Of a stretch of DNA of 64,000 bases, positions 1-11,763 are shown one piece after another. The notes beneath the pieces were generated by a model that had not been told where the DNA came from, made no database searches, and saw only the letters and a program-made list of their open reading frames with translations. Positions within the stretch are counted from its first letter, which is position 1, and the number at the start of each line of letters is the position of its first letter. The stretch comes from Cristatella mucedo (Eukaryota; Bryozoa; Phylactolaemata; Cristatellidae). Location of the stretch: the NCBI GenBank assembly GCA_009760855.2, contig WPIO01000009.1, positions 2,604,501 to 2,668,500 on the forward strand. The letters are read 5' to 3'. Made by a program: the position numbers and the translations under genes.

Positions 1-589
1 CGCTCGCTCTGCAGCAGGCGAACATGGCCGCCGCCGTTTGCCGCGCCGCTACGCTACGTGGCGCGCTTCTCTTACGCGCGACTGCACATGATGACGTCGT
101 CCGCGAGCCCGGCTCGACGGTCCGCTCGCCGCCGCCGAGTGCGTGCTGGCGACGCTCGTCGATCCGACTGATCCTTCGAGATCGCAGAGGGCGTCATCGC
201 TGCTGTCGAAAACAGCCGGAGCAAATTGAGCAAATTTTTCACGAGCGCCAATTCGTCGGCCAGGCGACGTCAGCCGCTCGCTGGCGAGCGGGTGATTCAA
301 GGGGGGGGAGTCTCTGCATTCCGATCCCGGCACCGCCGATTGCTGCCGAGCCCCGCTACGACCGAAGGACGAGTAGATGTGAGCCTCGCTGTGTTAAAGT
401 CACTCCAGGACGGAAGTCTCGGAGGTTGCACCCTTCACTCCCTTATGCGCTGCCAGAGAAATTAAGCAGGATTTCTTCTTTTTTTTCCTGCTTCGTTCGC
501 GAGCACGACGACGCGAGTCGCCTCTCGAGTCTCCGCCGCTTTTGCCGCGGAACTAAAGAGCGAGAGAAGGTGCCGCGCGGGTTCGGCCC

Positions 590-838
590 GGTGTTTAAGG
601 TGCTCGCCTCGACCAAGGTCTGGCCCGCGAGGCGACTTGTGCGCCGCCTACAGTTGGATAGATTGAACTTCGCCTTCCTTCGCCGAGTACTGCGCTCCTT
701 AAAGGTCGTGCAGTATCTCTGCCCCCCCCCACAAGCCTGACCCGAGGTCGTGGGGTCGAGCCTCGCAGCATACGTGAAGCGCCTGAGTAGAGATTAAGTT
801 ACCTTAGGCCGCTTTTCAAAGGAATCATATTGTTACAT
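590..838 (+). repeat. SINE-B copy with internal insertion
   Basis: Matches the family at 3608, 31272 and 34798 in its head (AAGGTGCTCGCC, GACCAAGGTCTGGCC) and tail (GTGAAGCGCCTGAGTAGAGAT, TTAGG, then a T-rich end). Between head and tail there are about 110 extra bases (roughly 632-740) absent from the other copies. Confidence 0.7.
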
Positions 839-1020
839 TTAGGCGTTCGGATGACCAGGAGAGCTCAGGGCGACGGGATTACCGGAAGAGCACGAAGCTA
901 CCGCTGCTAGGCGCGTACTGTCCGGCTCGCAGGCAGCACGCTCCAGATGCCGAAAAGGTGGAGCGCGCCTATTCGAGCGAGCGGTCTGTGGGTCTTGCTG
1001 TGACAGGGCCACCTTCGAAG

Positions 1021-1022
1021 GG

Positions 1023-1110
<88 letters not shown>
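1021..1110. repeat. (GCG)n microsatellite, 90 bp
   Basis: Thirty uninterrupted trinucleotide units. It produces spurious poly-Ala and poly-Pro ORFs on the two strands. Confidence 0.97.
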
Positions 1111-1111
<1 letters not shown>

Positions 1112-1852
1112 AAGCAGCACTGGCCAGAGCTCTCACCATTCGCGCAGCTCGCTCGGCGGCGTCGCCGCCGAGCGAGCGTCTCGCCTTTTCTTCTCCTCTT
1201 CTCCTCGCCTTATCTCCTTGAGCTCGTGAGCAGACTGTAGCCGCTTCTTCTCGACGACTTCCTTCCGAACCAACCGCGATCGGCTTCTTCTCGATGACTT
1301 CCAGTCGTCCGCGACGGCTCGGTAGAAGCCGCGTCGACTACGCGGGCAACCGCGCGTGGGCGTACTCTCGAAACTTGAACAGCTGCTGGTCCTGCTCTAC
1401 CTTAAAAGCAGCAACGATGATGATACTGCAGAGGTTCCGGAAATAGGACTCGCCCCGACGTCGAGGCGTCGACTTAAGTTGCGACCGCGAGGTAGCCGCC
1501 GAGTTTAGTCGCAAAGAGAAAGTCTCACCCAGCGCCCAATGCGATACCTCGCTTCCGGCAGGACGGACACCTGAGTGCCTTTAGATAGCTTCGGAGCTTT
1601 CGGGACAGCGCGCGCTTCGAGGAGTACTGATCCAGGAGCAGCATTGCTCGTTGCACCTGCGGCGGCAGCACCTGCCACCGCAGGTGCAACGGGTGCTGCG
1701 CTCGGCTTCACCGGCGGCGGGGATTCTTTGCCGTCGGCGAAATGATGGCTGCCGGAAGTTGATTGAACTGTGACTGACTGGGCTCCTGCAAAATATGGCG
1801 TTGACTGGTGTGCGGCCCAGCAAAAAACTTCAAAGTACTCAGCGTTTTGCCG

Positions 1853-1855
<3 letters not shown>

Positions 1856-1925
<70 letters not shown>
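1856..1925. repeat. (CT)n microsatellite
   Basis: About 35 CT units; source of spurious Arg-Glu and Ser-Leu ORFs. Confidence 0.97.
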
Positions 1926-1928
<3 letters not shown>

Positions 1929-2198
1929 CCTGAGTCTTTGTAAATCAGTTGCCATGGCGCGCCTACTTTCGGAAGAGTGTGAATGCAGGCCCGAGCCAAG
2001 TGGCGGCGGCGTGCATATGCGCTCAGCAGCGCAGCGCGGCTGCTGTGTCTCCGCGCAACAGTTGGCGACTTCTCCCGGCTGCGGATAGCTTGCGTTAAGA
2101 ATTAAGTGCTGCTGGCTGCCGAACAGGGCCTTCAGAAATCTAAAAACCATGAGTGAGACACGCTCGGTGCCTAGCCCTGGCTCGGGAGTCAATAAACG

Positions 2199-2227
2199 CT
2201 GACGTAGAAGTCCCGACCGGTGACGTT
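2199..2227 (+). promoter_or_regulatory. Two CRE-like TGACGT sites upstream of the HMG-box start
   Basis: TGACGT occurs at 2200-2205 and 2221-2226, 60-90 nt before the ATG. CREB/ATF half sites are common in proximal promoters. No TATA box is obvious. Function is inferred from the motif alone. Confidence 0.35.
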
Positions 2228-2286
2228 TCATCTTCCACGGCTTTCGGACAGCTTTCTTAAAATCACGACACAGCCACCGTTACATC

Positions 2287-2534
2287 ATGGACGTGGCGCC
2301 TAGCGCGGCAGAAGAAACCGGTAAGTGAGAGCGCCCACTCGCGGAGAAAGTGCTCGCCGAAAACGGGCTTCAGACGAACGCACGGTTGAGCAGTTGATGG
2401 AAGCAACTCAGTGTTCGAAACGGCCCTGGCCCGACCACACCAGGCCTATGCACAGCAAACAATCGGATCCCTGCACTGGTGACCCAGGCGCAAGTGCGGC
2501 CATTTGGAAGCAGTCTTCTCCGACTAGCCCTCAT

Positions 2535-2593
<59 letters not shown>

Positions 2594-5409
2594 ATTGTTC
2601 TCTTTAATTCCGTCACTTGTTTAGTCTCCCTCTCTTCTCTTTCTCTATACCTCTTTCTCTTTCGCTATCCGCCTGTCTGTCAGTCTCAACTCTTTGAGGA
2701 TTCAAAAAGAACCCATTCAATATAGCGATGTTCTCGATGTAATTTGGCCAACATCATCGCAGACCGTGATGAGCATCAAAGAATGTTGGCCGGCCGAGTT
2801 GGTTGTACAAACTATGAACTGTGTAAATGTAGCTTCAGCGATTTCTTTCTCAGCGCTGCACGAACGGCGCTACCCATACCAGATGAGACTTCGGCGAACG
2901 GTCTCTGCTGCCGTCGTTAGCAGTTCGCCCGCGCGTCCACGTGCCCATCCGGTGGGGTTTGCAAGCGACGCATCGTCTATAACAGAGGTCAGCAAACTCC
3001 GACCTTTAGGCCAGATGCGGCCTAGCCAGTACTCCAGTCCGGCCTGGCGCCCCTCTAATTATTATTTGTTGGATTCGGTCTAATTGAATAGTCGCGGTTT
3101 TTTCCCTTCATTACAGCTTGTTGCAGCTCAAGCTGCGGCCGGCGTTTATTTTGAAACTTGGTGAGCCTTAATGAAGCACTAGGAAGGCGGTTGCTTTACA
3201 TGATCTCGAAGTCGTAGGTCCCCCCGAAATCGTTGTTTCGCATCCTGCAGTGGGCGATCCTTTATGGCCGCTGCAAGCGTCAGTGATAGCCGCGAAGGCT
3301 CTTCTTTCGCTATACCAAAAGAGGCTTTTAAATCCGCTTGTATTTTAGAACTTGATTTCGTGCGCTCGTATGAAACAGAAGCGTCCGATCGGGTAGCGAG
3401 GATACATGTCTACGCTTTTAATTGCTGTACGCGTCTGCGCGTATGTGTCGACCGTTCATTCGCTCATCTTGCCACGCCCACTCCTCGGGCCAGGCGGAGT
3501 GTGCCGTCTTGACCTCCTGATATAACCTAGGCGTCCGAAAAGGTTGCCGACCCCTGACGGATAAGACGCCGCTCCGTTTATCGAAGTACGTGCGAGCGTA
3601 GGGCCACCGCGCTGGTTAAGGCGCTAGCCCCGACCGAGGTCTGGCCCAAGGTCGTGGGCTCGAGCCTCGTTGTGGCATACGCGAAGCGCCTGAATAGAGA
3701 TTAAGTTCTCTTAGGGGGCGCTATGCAAACGACTTATATTATTATCATTAATCCGCTAGAGCGTCGGCGTTTGGGCGGGGAGGCAGGAACGCTAGCGCGG
3801 ATCTCTTCGGGCCAGCCGCGCCGGACTCGCGCGACTACAGCGAGGCCGGCCTATTCTTGCCCAGACGAAGCCGGCCCGAGCTTAAAGCGCACCGAGAGCG
3901 GCGCGTCGGAGCGCTTCGGCGCCGCGGGCGAGGACGACGATGCCTACGGCTACTGCTCGCTGCGCGATCGACATCAAAGCGGCAGCACGGACTACGGGAC
4001 CAGTCCGCCGTCACCGCTTCACCTGCTCAGTGACGACATCAGTCGCCACTCTTTCGACCGAACGTCTGCAACCAACATCGCGACCGACCTGACAAGCTGC
4101 TGCGCCGCCAACGATCAACAGCTGCAGCCGCCCGACGGCGGCGGCGGCGACGACGACGACGACGCGACACCGGCAGCGCGCCTCGGCTCGGTCTCCGCTC
4201 CGCCGCTGCCACCGCCGGCGTCGTCGGCCGCCGCCGGCCGCAGGCGTCGCGGAACCGGCAAGTACTCGCGGCGGCGGCTGCAGCGGCGGCGGCGCAGCGG
4301 CGGCGGCGGCGTCACCGGCCGCCGCCGACGGCGCGGCGGCTCGGGCGCGGCGAAGAAGGCGCCGGCCAGAGGCCGCCGCCGCAGCGCCAAGCGCTCGCCG
4401 TCGTCGAAAGAGGGAAAGCGAAAGAAAGACGCGGCGTCGAGCTCGAACTCGGGGCGCGGCGGCCGACGGAGCCACAAGAGAAGGAGCAGCGAGAGCCGGA
4501 AGAGAAGCCGGGATCCGAGCAAGCCCAAGAGACCGATCTCGGCATTCATCCTGTTCATGAGCGAGTTTCGACGGAAGCACGCAGCCACCTACAAAGGCCT
4601 GGACGTCTGCGACATGACCAGGCTGGGTACGCGGCTGCTGCGTTCCTTGGCGCCGACGGCTGCGAACTTTTGCCGGAACCTGCGCAGAGCGTCACTTCCT
4701 GTCGAGAGAGCGAGCGAGAAGCTCTCTTCGCCCGCATCGAGGCCCTTCTCGAAGCTTGGACGAAACGAGAGCGCGCCGCTCGCTGCACGGCTCTAGTGAG
4801 ACTACGGTATTCGACATTTCGGCCATTTTGGCAGACAATGTCTGCAGCTTACGGGGTCGGAGGTTACGTGGTGCCGCGCTGTTCTGATTAAAATCTAAGC
4901 AGAATCTGCGATTTACAAAGCGGGGCGGCATAACAGCGCGTGAGAAGGTACTTTATATGTATGAACAGCATCACAAATAATAATAATAATAAAACATTTG
5001 AATAGCCGTCTAAGAAAACCAAGACTCATTCAAGGCACTTTAAATACGCTGCACTAATGCATGCGACAGTCTGAAATCACGTCGCGTTTCTTTTTAGACA
5101 CGGTTAGTCGCTTGTCCAGCGTCTGCCAGATTCCCTTTTACCCTTGCACTTGCGCTGCATCCACCTTAGAACACTCACGTTCTTTCTGCATGTTTGTCGC
5201 AAATATTGGTCGCTCATTTTTTGGTTGTGTAACTTGTTCAAAAGAGGAATCTAAGCCAGCTGATGCGCATATAATAGAATGCGGGCTCTCTGGTCATGGA
5301 ATGACATAGAAACTCGCCCAAAAGCACTGAATTTGTGACTATAAATGACTGAATGGGTTACCATGTTTTTGGCGAGAGAATGAGCAAGTGCGCACACATG
5401 TGTGCGCGC

Positions 5410-5451
<42 letters not shown>

Positions 5452-6761
5452 GTGTGCGTGTGTGCGTATGTTGGTGAGCCGTAATGGCTCACTAGGTAAG
5501 GCGGTTGTTTTTCACGACCTCGGCGCCGAGGTCATGGGTTCGAATCCTGCGGAGGGCGATCCTTTATCGCCACTGCAAGCGATGGTGATAGCCGTAAAGG
5601 CTCTTCTGTCACTATACAAAAAGAGGCTGTTTAAGCAGCTAGGATTTTATATTGTGTGTGTTGGTGTGTGTGCTGGTGTGTGTGTTGGTGTCTGTGCGCG
5701 TGTGCGCGCGCGTGTGCGCGTGTGTGTAGCTCCACCAGTGATATGATTCCGACTGGCGGCGCAGTCCGCTTAATCTTCATCTTAATTTCTGCTTCTACCT
5801 TCTTTTCCCGAGGAATAATTTAAGATCAAATATGTACATTTATTTCTTTGTATTGCTGTAAATTAAGGCTCTTCGTTCAGCCACATTTCTGTAGAATTAT
5901 GTCAAATTTACGGTTACTTTTTTGCTTTTCAAGCCTCCCGGAAAGCGATTAATTAGACTAAATGTTTCGCAATATCTTACAATTACCATTTCATTTATTT
6001 ATTTGAAGCTAAGCTAAAAATTTGGGAACCAGCGATGTTGTTCTGAATAAGGAGACGCAAGTGCGGTCCAATTTCCAATTTTCAAACGTAGGGGCGCGCT
6101 TCATCGACCAAGTCACGCTCGTATTTCAAAAAATAGTTCAGTACTTTTTATTGTAAAATTCACTCATTTTTCTTGCTCCTTTCAATCTTACGTGCTCGCC
6201 TTCCTAAAAAAAAAGTCTTTGCATTCGCTCTTACGCTGAGTGGCAATCATTACAAGTTTTTGTGTTGGTTGACGACCGCCACTAGGGTGAATCCTAGCTG
6301 TACCCGATCTGATCTGAGATCTCTCATTTCCACGCCCTTCGCGTGCCTTATCGCAGCGGTTCCCAAAATTTAATAGGAGGTCAAACTTGGAATAACATGT
6401 CCTTGAAGAAAAAATGCGAATACCAGCAAGAAGCCAACCGCCTGCAAGTGGCGTACGCCGAAAAGATGAAGCTATACAGAGCGGAAGCGAAGGCGAGGAC
6501 AGTGAGGCGTCGACCTGAGACAGCTTACCAGGTTTTTCTTAGAAAGTTCTACAATGAACACAAGAACGACAGACGCTGTCCTACACCCAAGGAAGTGCTC
6601 ATCCGAGGCAAGTGACCGCTTTATCGCGGCATCTGACAAGCGAAAGGCTCTGCGGCAAATGGCGGCGATGAATTTCACTGCAATACGTGTCATTCTTTTA
6701 TTTATTCTTAATGCAACGGCTAAGATGTCCTAATTCTCTATGACTCTGTCTCTATTTCCTT

Positions 6762-6824
<63 letters not shown>

Positions 6825-6928
6825 CCTTTTCTCTCTCTCTCTTTTCTCTCTCTTTCAGCTTGCTCTCTCTTCTTTTTTCTTTCTATCTTCTCATTGTCAT
6901 TCTCAATTGCTATATGTCTGTTTTTCTC

Positions 6929-6983
<55 letters not shown>

Positions 6984-9900
6984 TTCCTCTCTCTCTCTCC
7001 CATCCTCTCTGGTTTTACTCTTCTCCCTGTAAAAATCACGCTCTTTCCCTCCTCTCTCTCTTAATAATTATAAGATTAATAAAACCTTTATATATCTACC
7101 CACTAGAGCTAAATCTCTCTCTATTCAATTCTTTCTCGCACTCTCAGTCAGGTGGAAATGCTGTCTCCTTCTCTCACTCCATCCAAAATCTCACATGTTT
7201 CCACGTAATAGGAAATGGATTTCACAGAATTTAAAATTTTCAAAGAAAAAGCCAGTGGTAGAACGATGAAAGGAGTTAAAAAACCTGATAAACTTGAGCC
7301 TGCATCTATCCAATCGACGTGTTACAATTAGACATACTATGACCAAGCGAGAGCTCTGATAAAATGCTATAAATGTTGATATTATTCCCGCGCGCTAATT
7401 CCTATTCAGCCTGTGCGAAAAGCTGTTTTATCTCGGACTTCAATATAACTTTTTTATTCTCCTTATTAATGTCGTCATATTCCCATTAATTATGGACTTG
7501 TGCGAGGCTGAATAACTGGGGTGGGTCTTCGCTGGATGTCTCTAAATTCGATTAAAAAAATCAGGTAATGAAGTAAACAGGTCAATTACGTTTAGGATCA
7601 GCTGAAGAACTCGCATTTGACTTATTTCATTGATACACTCAGGTTAATGCTGCAAGATACTCTCGGACACTGCACAGAATATGAATCAAACCTTCTACTG
7701 TTTGTCGGAAATATTCATAAGTTAATCGGTCCTAATGAATAGAGGATTGGCATTGTTAGACCTATTAGGAGAGTCATCTGCGGGTACAGGCCCAGATCCC
7801 GACCAGCACATTTACGGTGACCACGCTATTTTAGAGCATAACCATGACCTATTTGACATGGTCGCGCTTAGAAAAATTTCGCCCAGGTACATCATAACCG
7901 GATCCTTGCCGATGTGGTTACTGCCAAAGAAAGTGTCACCAACCTATGACTCATAAGTTGAAGTGTAGGATCGAATTACTGCACGCTGAGCCATTGGAAG
8001 GGCTCAAATTTCAAGGCTATGAATGAGTTCTCTTGCAATCGAATAGAAAAAGCACTCCGTTAGCTATTAGACTCTTTATATGCCCTTCGCGTTCGATCCT
8101 TCTCTTTGATGGCCTGCCACCTGAGGGTTTTTAGGTATTGAATAACTACAGAGCAATTGCATCTCTTTTGAGTTTGTCGACACTTTGTCCTACGCGCCAC
8201 CGGCGTGGAGCCAGAGGGAACAGGGGGTATTTACCCCCCCCCCCCAGCGTAGCAGCGACCTGGATCGCCCCTTATTCCTACGCCCACCGACCGTCACCAA
8301 CAACACAATTATGCCTTAATTCCGCTCTATGAGCACGAGTTGAGTTCGTTTCGAATAAACACATTGATTTTGCAATACAAATTTTCATTAATTTTGGGTC
8401 TAGTCCGCCTAAAGGAAAATCTTTCATGTCTTGCCCGTACACAAAAATGTTGCAGGTCTTGCACGCGAGATGAAACTCCTGGCTCGGCTACTGCGTGCCA
8501 CGTTACCAATCCGCAGTCCTCCAGGTCTGTGTGCAGCAGTACAGTGCAAAATCAAACCATTGATGCAGCATCTCGTATATCGTTGCTCATTGTAAGTTTT
8601 TCACGTCAAGAAACCATCTCCAAAGTGTAGACAATTAATTGCTAATTAGCTCTACGCCGGGCGGCCTCTGGTTGCTTCGAGGACGCCCGGGCTACTATTC
8701 AGCTTAAGCTTTCTATAACTCGGCTAGTTATTAAGTTAAACTACACGATCCCACTGAGATATAACTCGCCCAAATTACTGCCCAGCTTTTTGTTGCGACG
8801 GTCTAAACCGCTCAATGCATCCATCTTTTTCTCGAGTTCACAGCTAGTGCAGATATTTACGAGAAGACCCTGAGATGCACACGTTTGAACCGAGTGGCGG
8901 ACTAGCTGAGCCTCGGGTGTAGCAGGCCAAGATTTATGTTTTAATAACTGAAAGGTCGGTTGTGGCAGTTTTGATGCTTATCTAGAGAGGTCTAAAAATC
9001 CATGCCATAATCAAGGCGTTCTGCCAGTTTCAATGGAAACTGCGGTAAAATCTATTCTCTTGCTGTACCTATTAGCTGATTTAACAACCTCATTCAAATA
9101 GCGGCAGAAAAGCCTTAATGGCTATCACCACCACTTTCAGTTGGCAATAAAAGATCGCCCACTGCTTGATTCAAACCCATGACCTTGGTCGTGAAGAGTA
9201 AGCATTTTACCTCGTGGGCTACCATGGCCCAGTGCAACATTTGTAAGCGGCTCAACCGTATTGACGTGACTGAACTCGGCCACATTTTTCCTTTTCTGCC
9301 GTGCAACTCCTTTTGATACGAGAATGCTTCCACGAGTGCACCAAAAGGCAGGTTCGACGAAACGAATGCTGACCGCAAGAATCGGCGATCTGAACGTGTA
9401 GATGATTTAGCCACTCGCGTTTTTCTGTCCTAAAGACCGCACAAGTGCGAAGCTGCACCAGCTAACTGGCTGCCTTAAATACAAAGCCAGTTTGAGCTGG
9501 TGCCGGTCGCAGCTCTGCAAAAAAGACAGGCGGCCGACATTTTCAAATATGGTTAGACTAGTCGCTTAAAAAATTCTAGCCAGCCATAGCAGTGCACAAG
9601 TTCTCCAAATCTTTAGCCTCTAATATTTGTCGACATATACATAGGTAATGTAACGAAGGCAATTAAGGAATAAGGCGATTCATTTTACTCGCGTAGCACC
9701 TGTGGTTCCCTTTGGAAATTGGGGATTGTCTGCTATAATGTGCTTGTACTAATCAGTCAATGTGCTCCTTCTCAGCGTGCGTGTGAAGTGTCCAGACAGA
9801 CACCTCGTTCTCTTTCGTTGCTATAAAATACTTTATCCTTTTAATCGTCACTGTGTAGTTTACCAGCCAATGGGATTCTTGCGACTACAGAAGACGAGAG

Positions 9901-11703
9901 ACTGTTTTTGCAGGTAGATTTCATGCGACTTGAATAATATTGAGAATGCATTGCTTTGCGCAGATCTTTTACCATTGCTATGGTAAGAAATCTATGAATA
10001 TCGCATAATAGTCGTGTAAGTGCTTCTCAAAATTGACTACTCTTTATCATGTAGCTAATTGCGTTGCACCTGGAAAACGGAATCCCCTAAACCGAATCAT
10101 TTCTGTCAAACAAGCTGGCATTGTGCCTAAGTCTGTGTGTAAACAGTGCATGCTTTAGCAGCGAATTTAGCATTATCCAATCACGCTTTTTTCAATGTTT
10201 CACCACTTTCGTAGGTCTTCAGGCACGCTGGTCGCGGGTATCTTAAATCAGCTCGCCTCCTCGATGTGCTTCTCACGCTCCCAGAGGTGCAGCCTTCACC
10301 TGTGACGTACAAATAAAAGAAAATACTAGCTAATTGAACAGCCTCTTTTGCATAGCGACAGAAGAGTCTTAAGGTTATCACCATCGCTTGCAGTGGCGAT
10401 GTAGGATCGTCCACCGCAGGATTCGAACCCACGACCTCGGGACCGAGGTCGTGAAAAGCAACCGCCTTACCTAGTGTGCCATCACGGCTTACCAGACAGG
10501 AGGACTGGTAACAGGGCCGAAGCACCCCCCACCACTCTGTAAGCCAATGGTAGGTCCCAGACGGGGTGGGGGTTGGGGCGTGCGTCAGTCCATTAGTTTT
10601 TCCTTGGAGTTCTGAGCACGATAATGGCTCCAAACTCGGCAAGGGGACATCCGGTCGGAGCAGTCTGGCCGTCGTAGAGCAGCAGTCGGTGCCGATTGAT
10701 TTCTCGTGCCGCCTGCCCTTGCAAATTCTTGGCGTGCTCCTGAGCAGCCTAATTCATCATGCTGCCCGCCCATGCAAGCCACGTGGTTGCCGCCCAGTCA
10801 AGCAGATTCTCTCCGCCGATGTGACCCGGTGGCCGATTTGCAGCGCTTGCACAAGCATCACGCAGCAACTTCACGTCTCCAGCCTCGGTCTGCAGAGGAA
10901 TGCTGCAGCAGCCATAGCTGTTGCTTAAATCCAGCGATAAATCCCCTCTGAAAGCAGCCGTAGCTGAAAGCTGCGCTACCTATTCGATGTCGGCAATTAC
11001 TGCTTTAACCTCGGCTGGCATGAATAGCCAAGAATAGCCCAAGTTGTAAGTGCGTGTATATGCAATTGCATATCCATGTGCGTACGCTTATTGTAGGTAT
11101 GCATATGCATCGCTATTGTACGTACTAGGTATAGGAGGAGCTCATAAAAGATATACTAGGAGGAGCTTGTAAAAAGGAGGCGATCGCCGCTTGCATTATT
11201 TTGACGGTCCGAGCATTTAAGCTAAGCAATTGTTAGAGTATCACTAATAGGACGCCACTTTTGAGGCAAACCGTAATTATTTTCCTTTGACCTATAAACT
11301 CTGAGTGGCAACTATGCACTGCTTTTGTCTTCTTAAAAATTTTGGAAATTGAACTTAATTGAAATCAGATGGGGCCCTCGGAATTTCAATCAAATGGGGC
11401 CACTTGCCAATTGTTGTATAAAGAAATGCTTGAACTTGTTTTTAGTCAATATTAATCACTCCTCGGCTGCAGAGATAAATTTTAGTTAATTAATATAGAG
11501 ATTATGACATGTATTTTTTAGGTGCTCGAAAATGGCGAAGAATGACTCTCCGTGAGAAAATGCCTTACATGGACTTATCAGAAGACGGACAAGTTGACGT
11601 CAAGGTTAGCCTTTGCTGACCACTGCAAGCGGCAGTGAAAGCCATGAAGGTGTCTACCACTAATATATAAGTTATACATATATGTATACATATATGTATA
11701 TAT

Positions 11704-11763
<60 letters not shown>

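Larger units (their letters stand above)
1..2286. other. CpG-rich 5' flank of the HMG-box gene with simple repeats
   Basis: No convincing coding exon was found. The GC-rich long ORFs on both strands overlap each other and lack recognisable domains. The stretch holds a SINE-B copy (about 590-838), a pure GCG tract, a short hairpin (arms 1650-1662 and 1678-1690) and a CT tract. It could contain the promoter and noncoding 5' exons. Confidence 0.4.

Noticed and set aside
24-740. 238-codon GC-rich ORF near the left edge
   Set aside because: No domain, and it reads through a SINE-B copy. Openness is explained by high GC.
1505-2231. Long ORFs with Arg-Glu or Ser-Leu runs on both strands
   Set aside because: They are translations of the (CT)n tract; the same applies to ORFs over CT tracts at 6.7, 37.0, 44.8 and 63.4 kb.
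3723-3864. ATG at 3723 as start of the HMG-box protein
   Set aside because: It lies in the SINE-B tail. A phase-compatible upstream exon (2287-2320) and a good acceptor at 3864 explain the frame better.
5472-5560. tRNA gene at the SINE-A head
   Set aside because: It has A- and B-box-like motifs, but the stems do not form a proper cloverleaf and the segment is repeated as part of a SINE.
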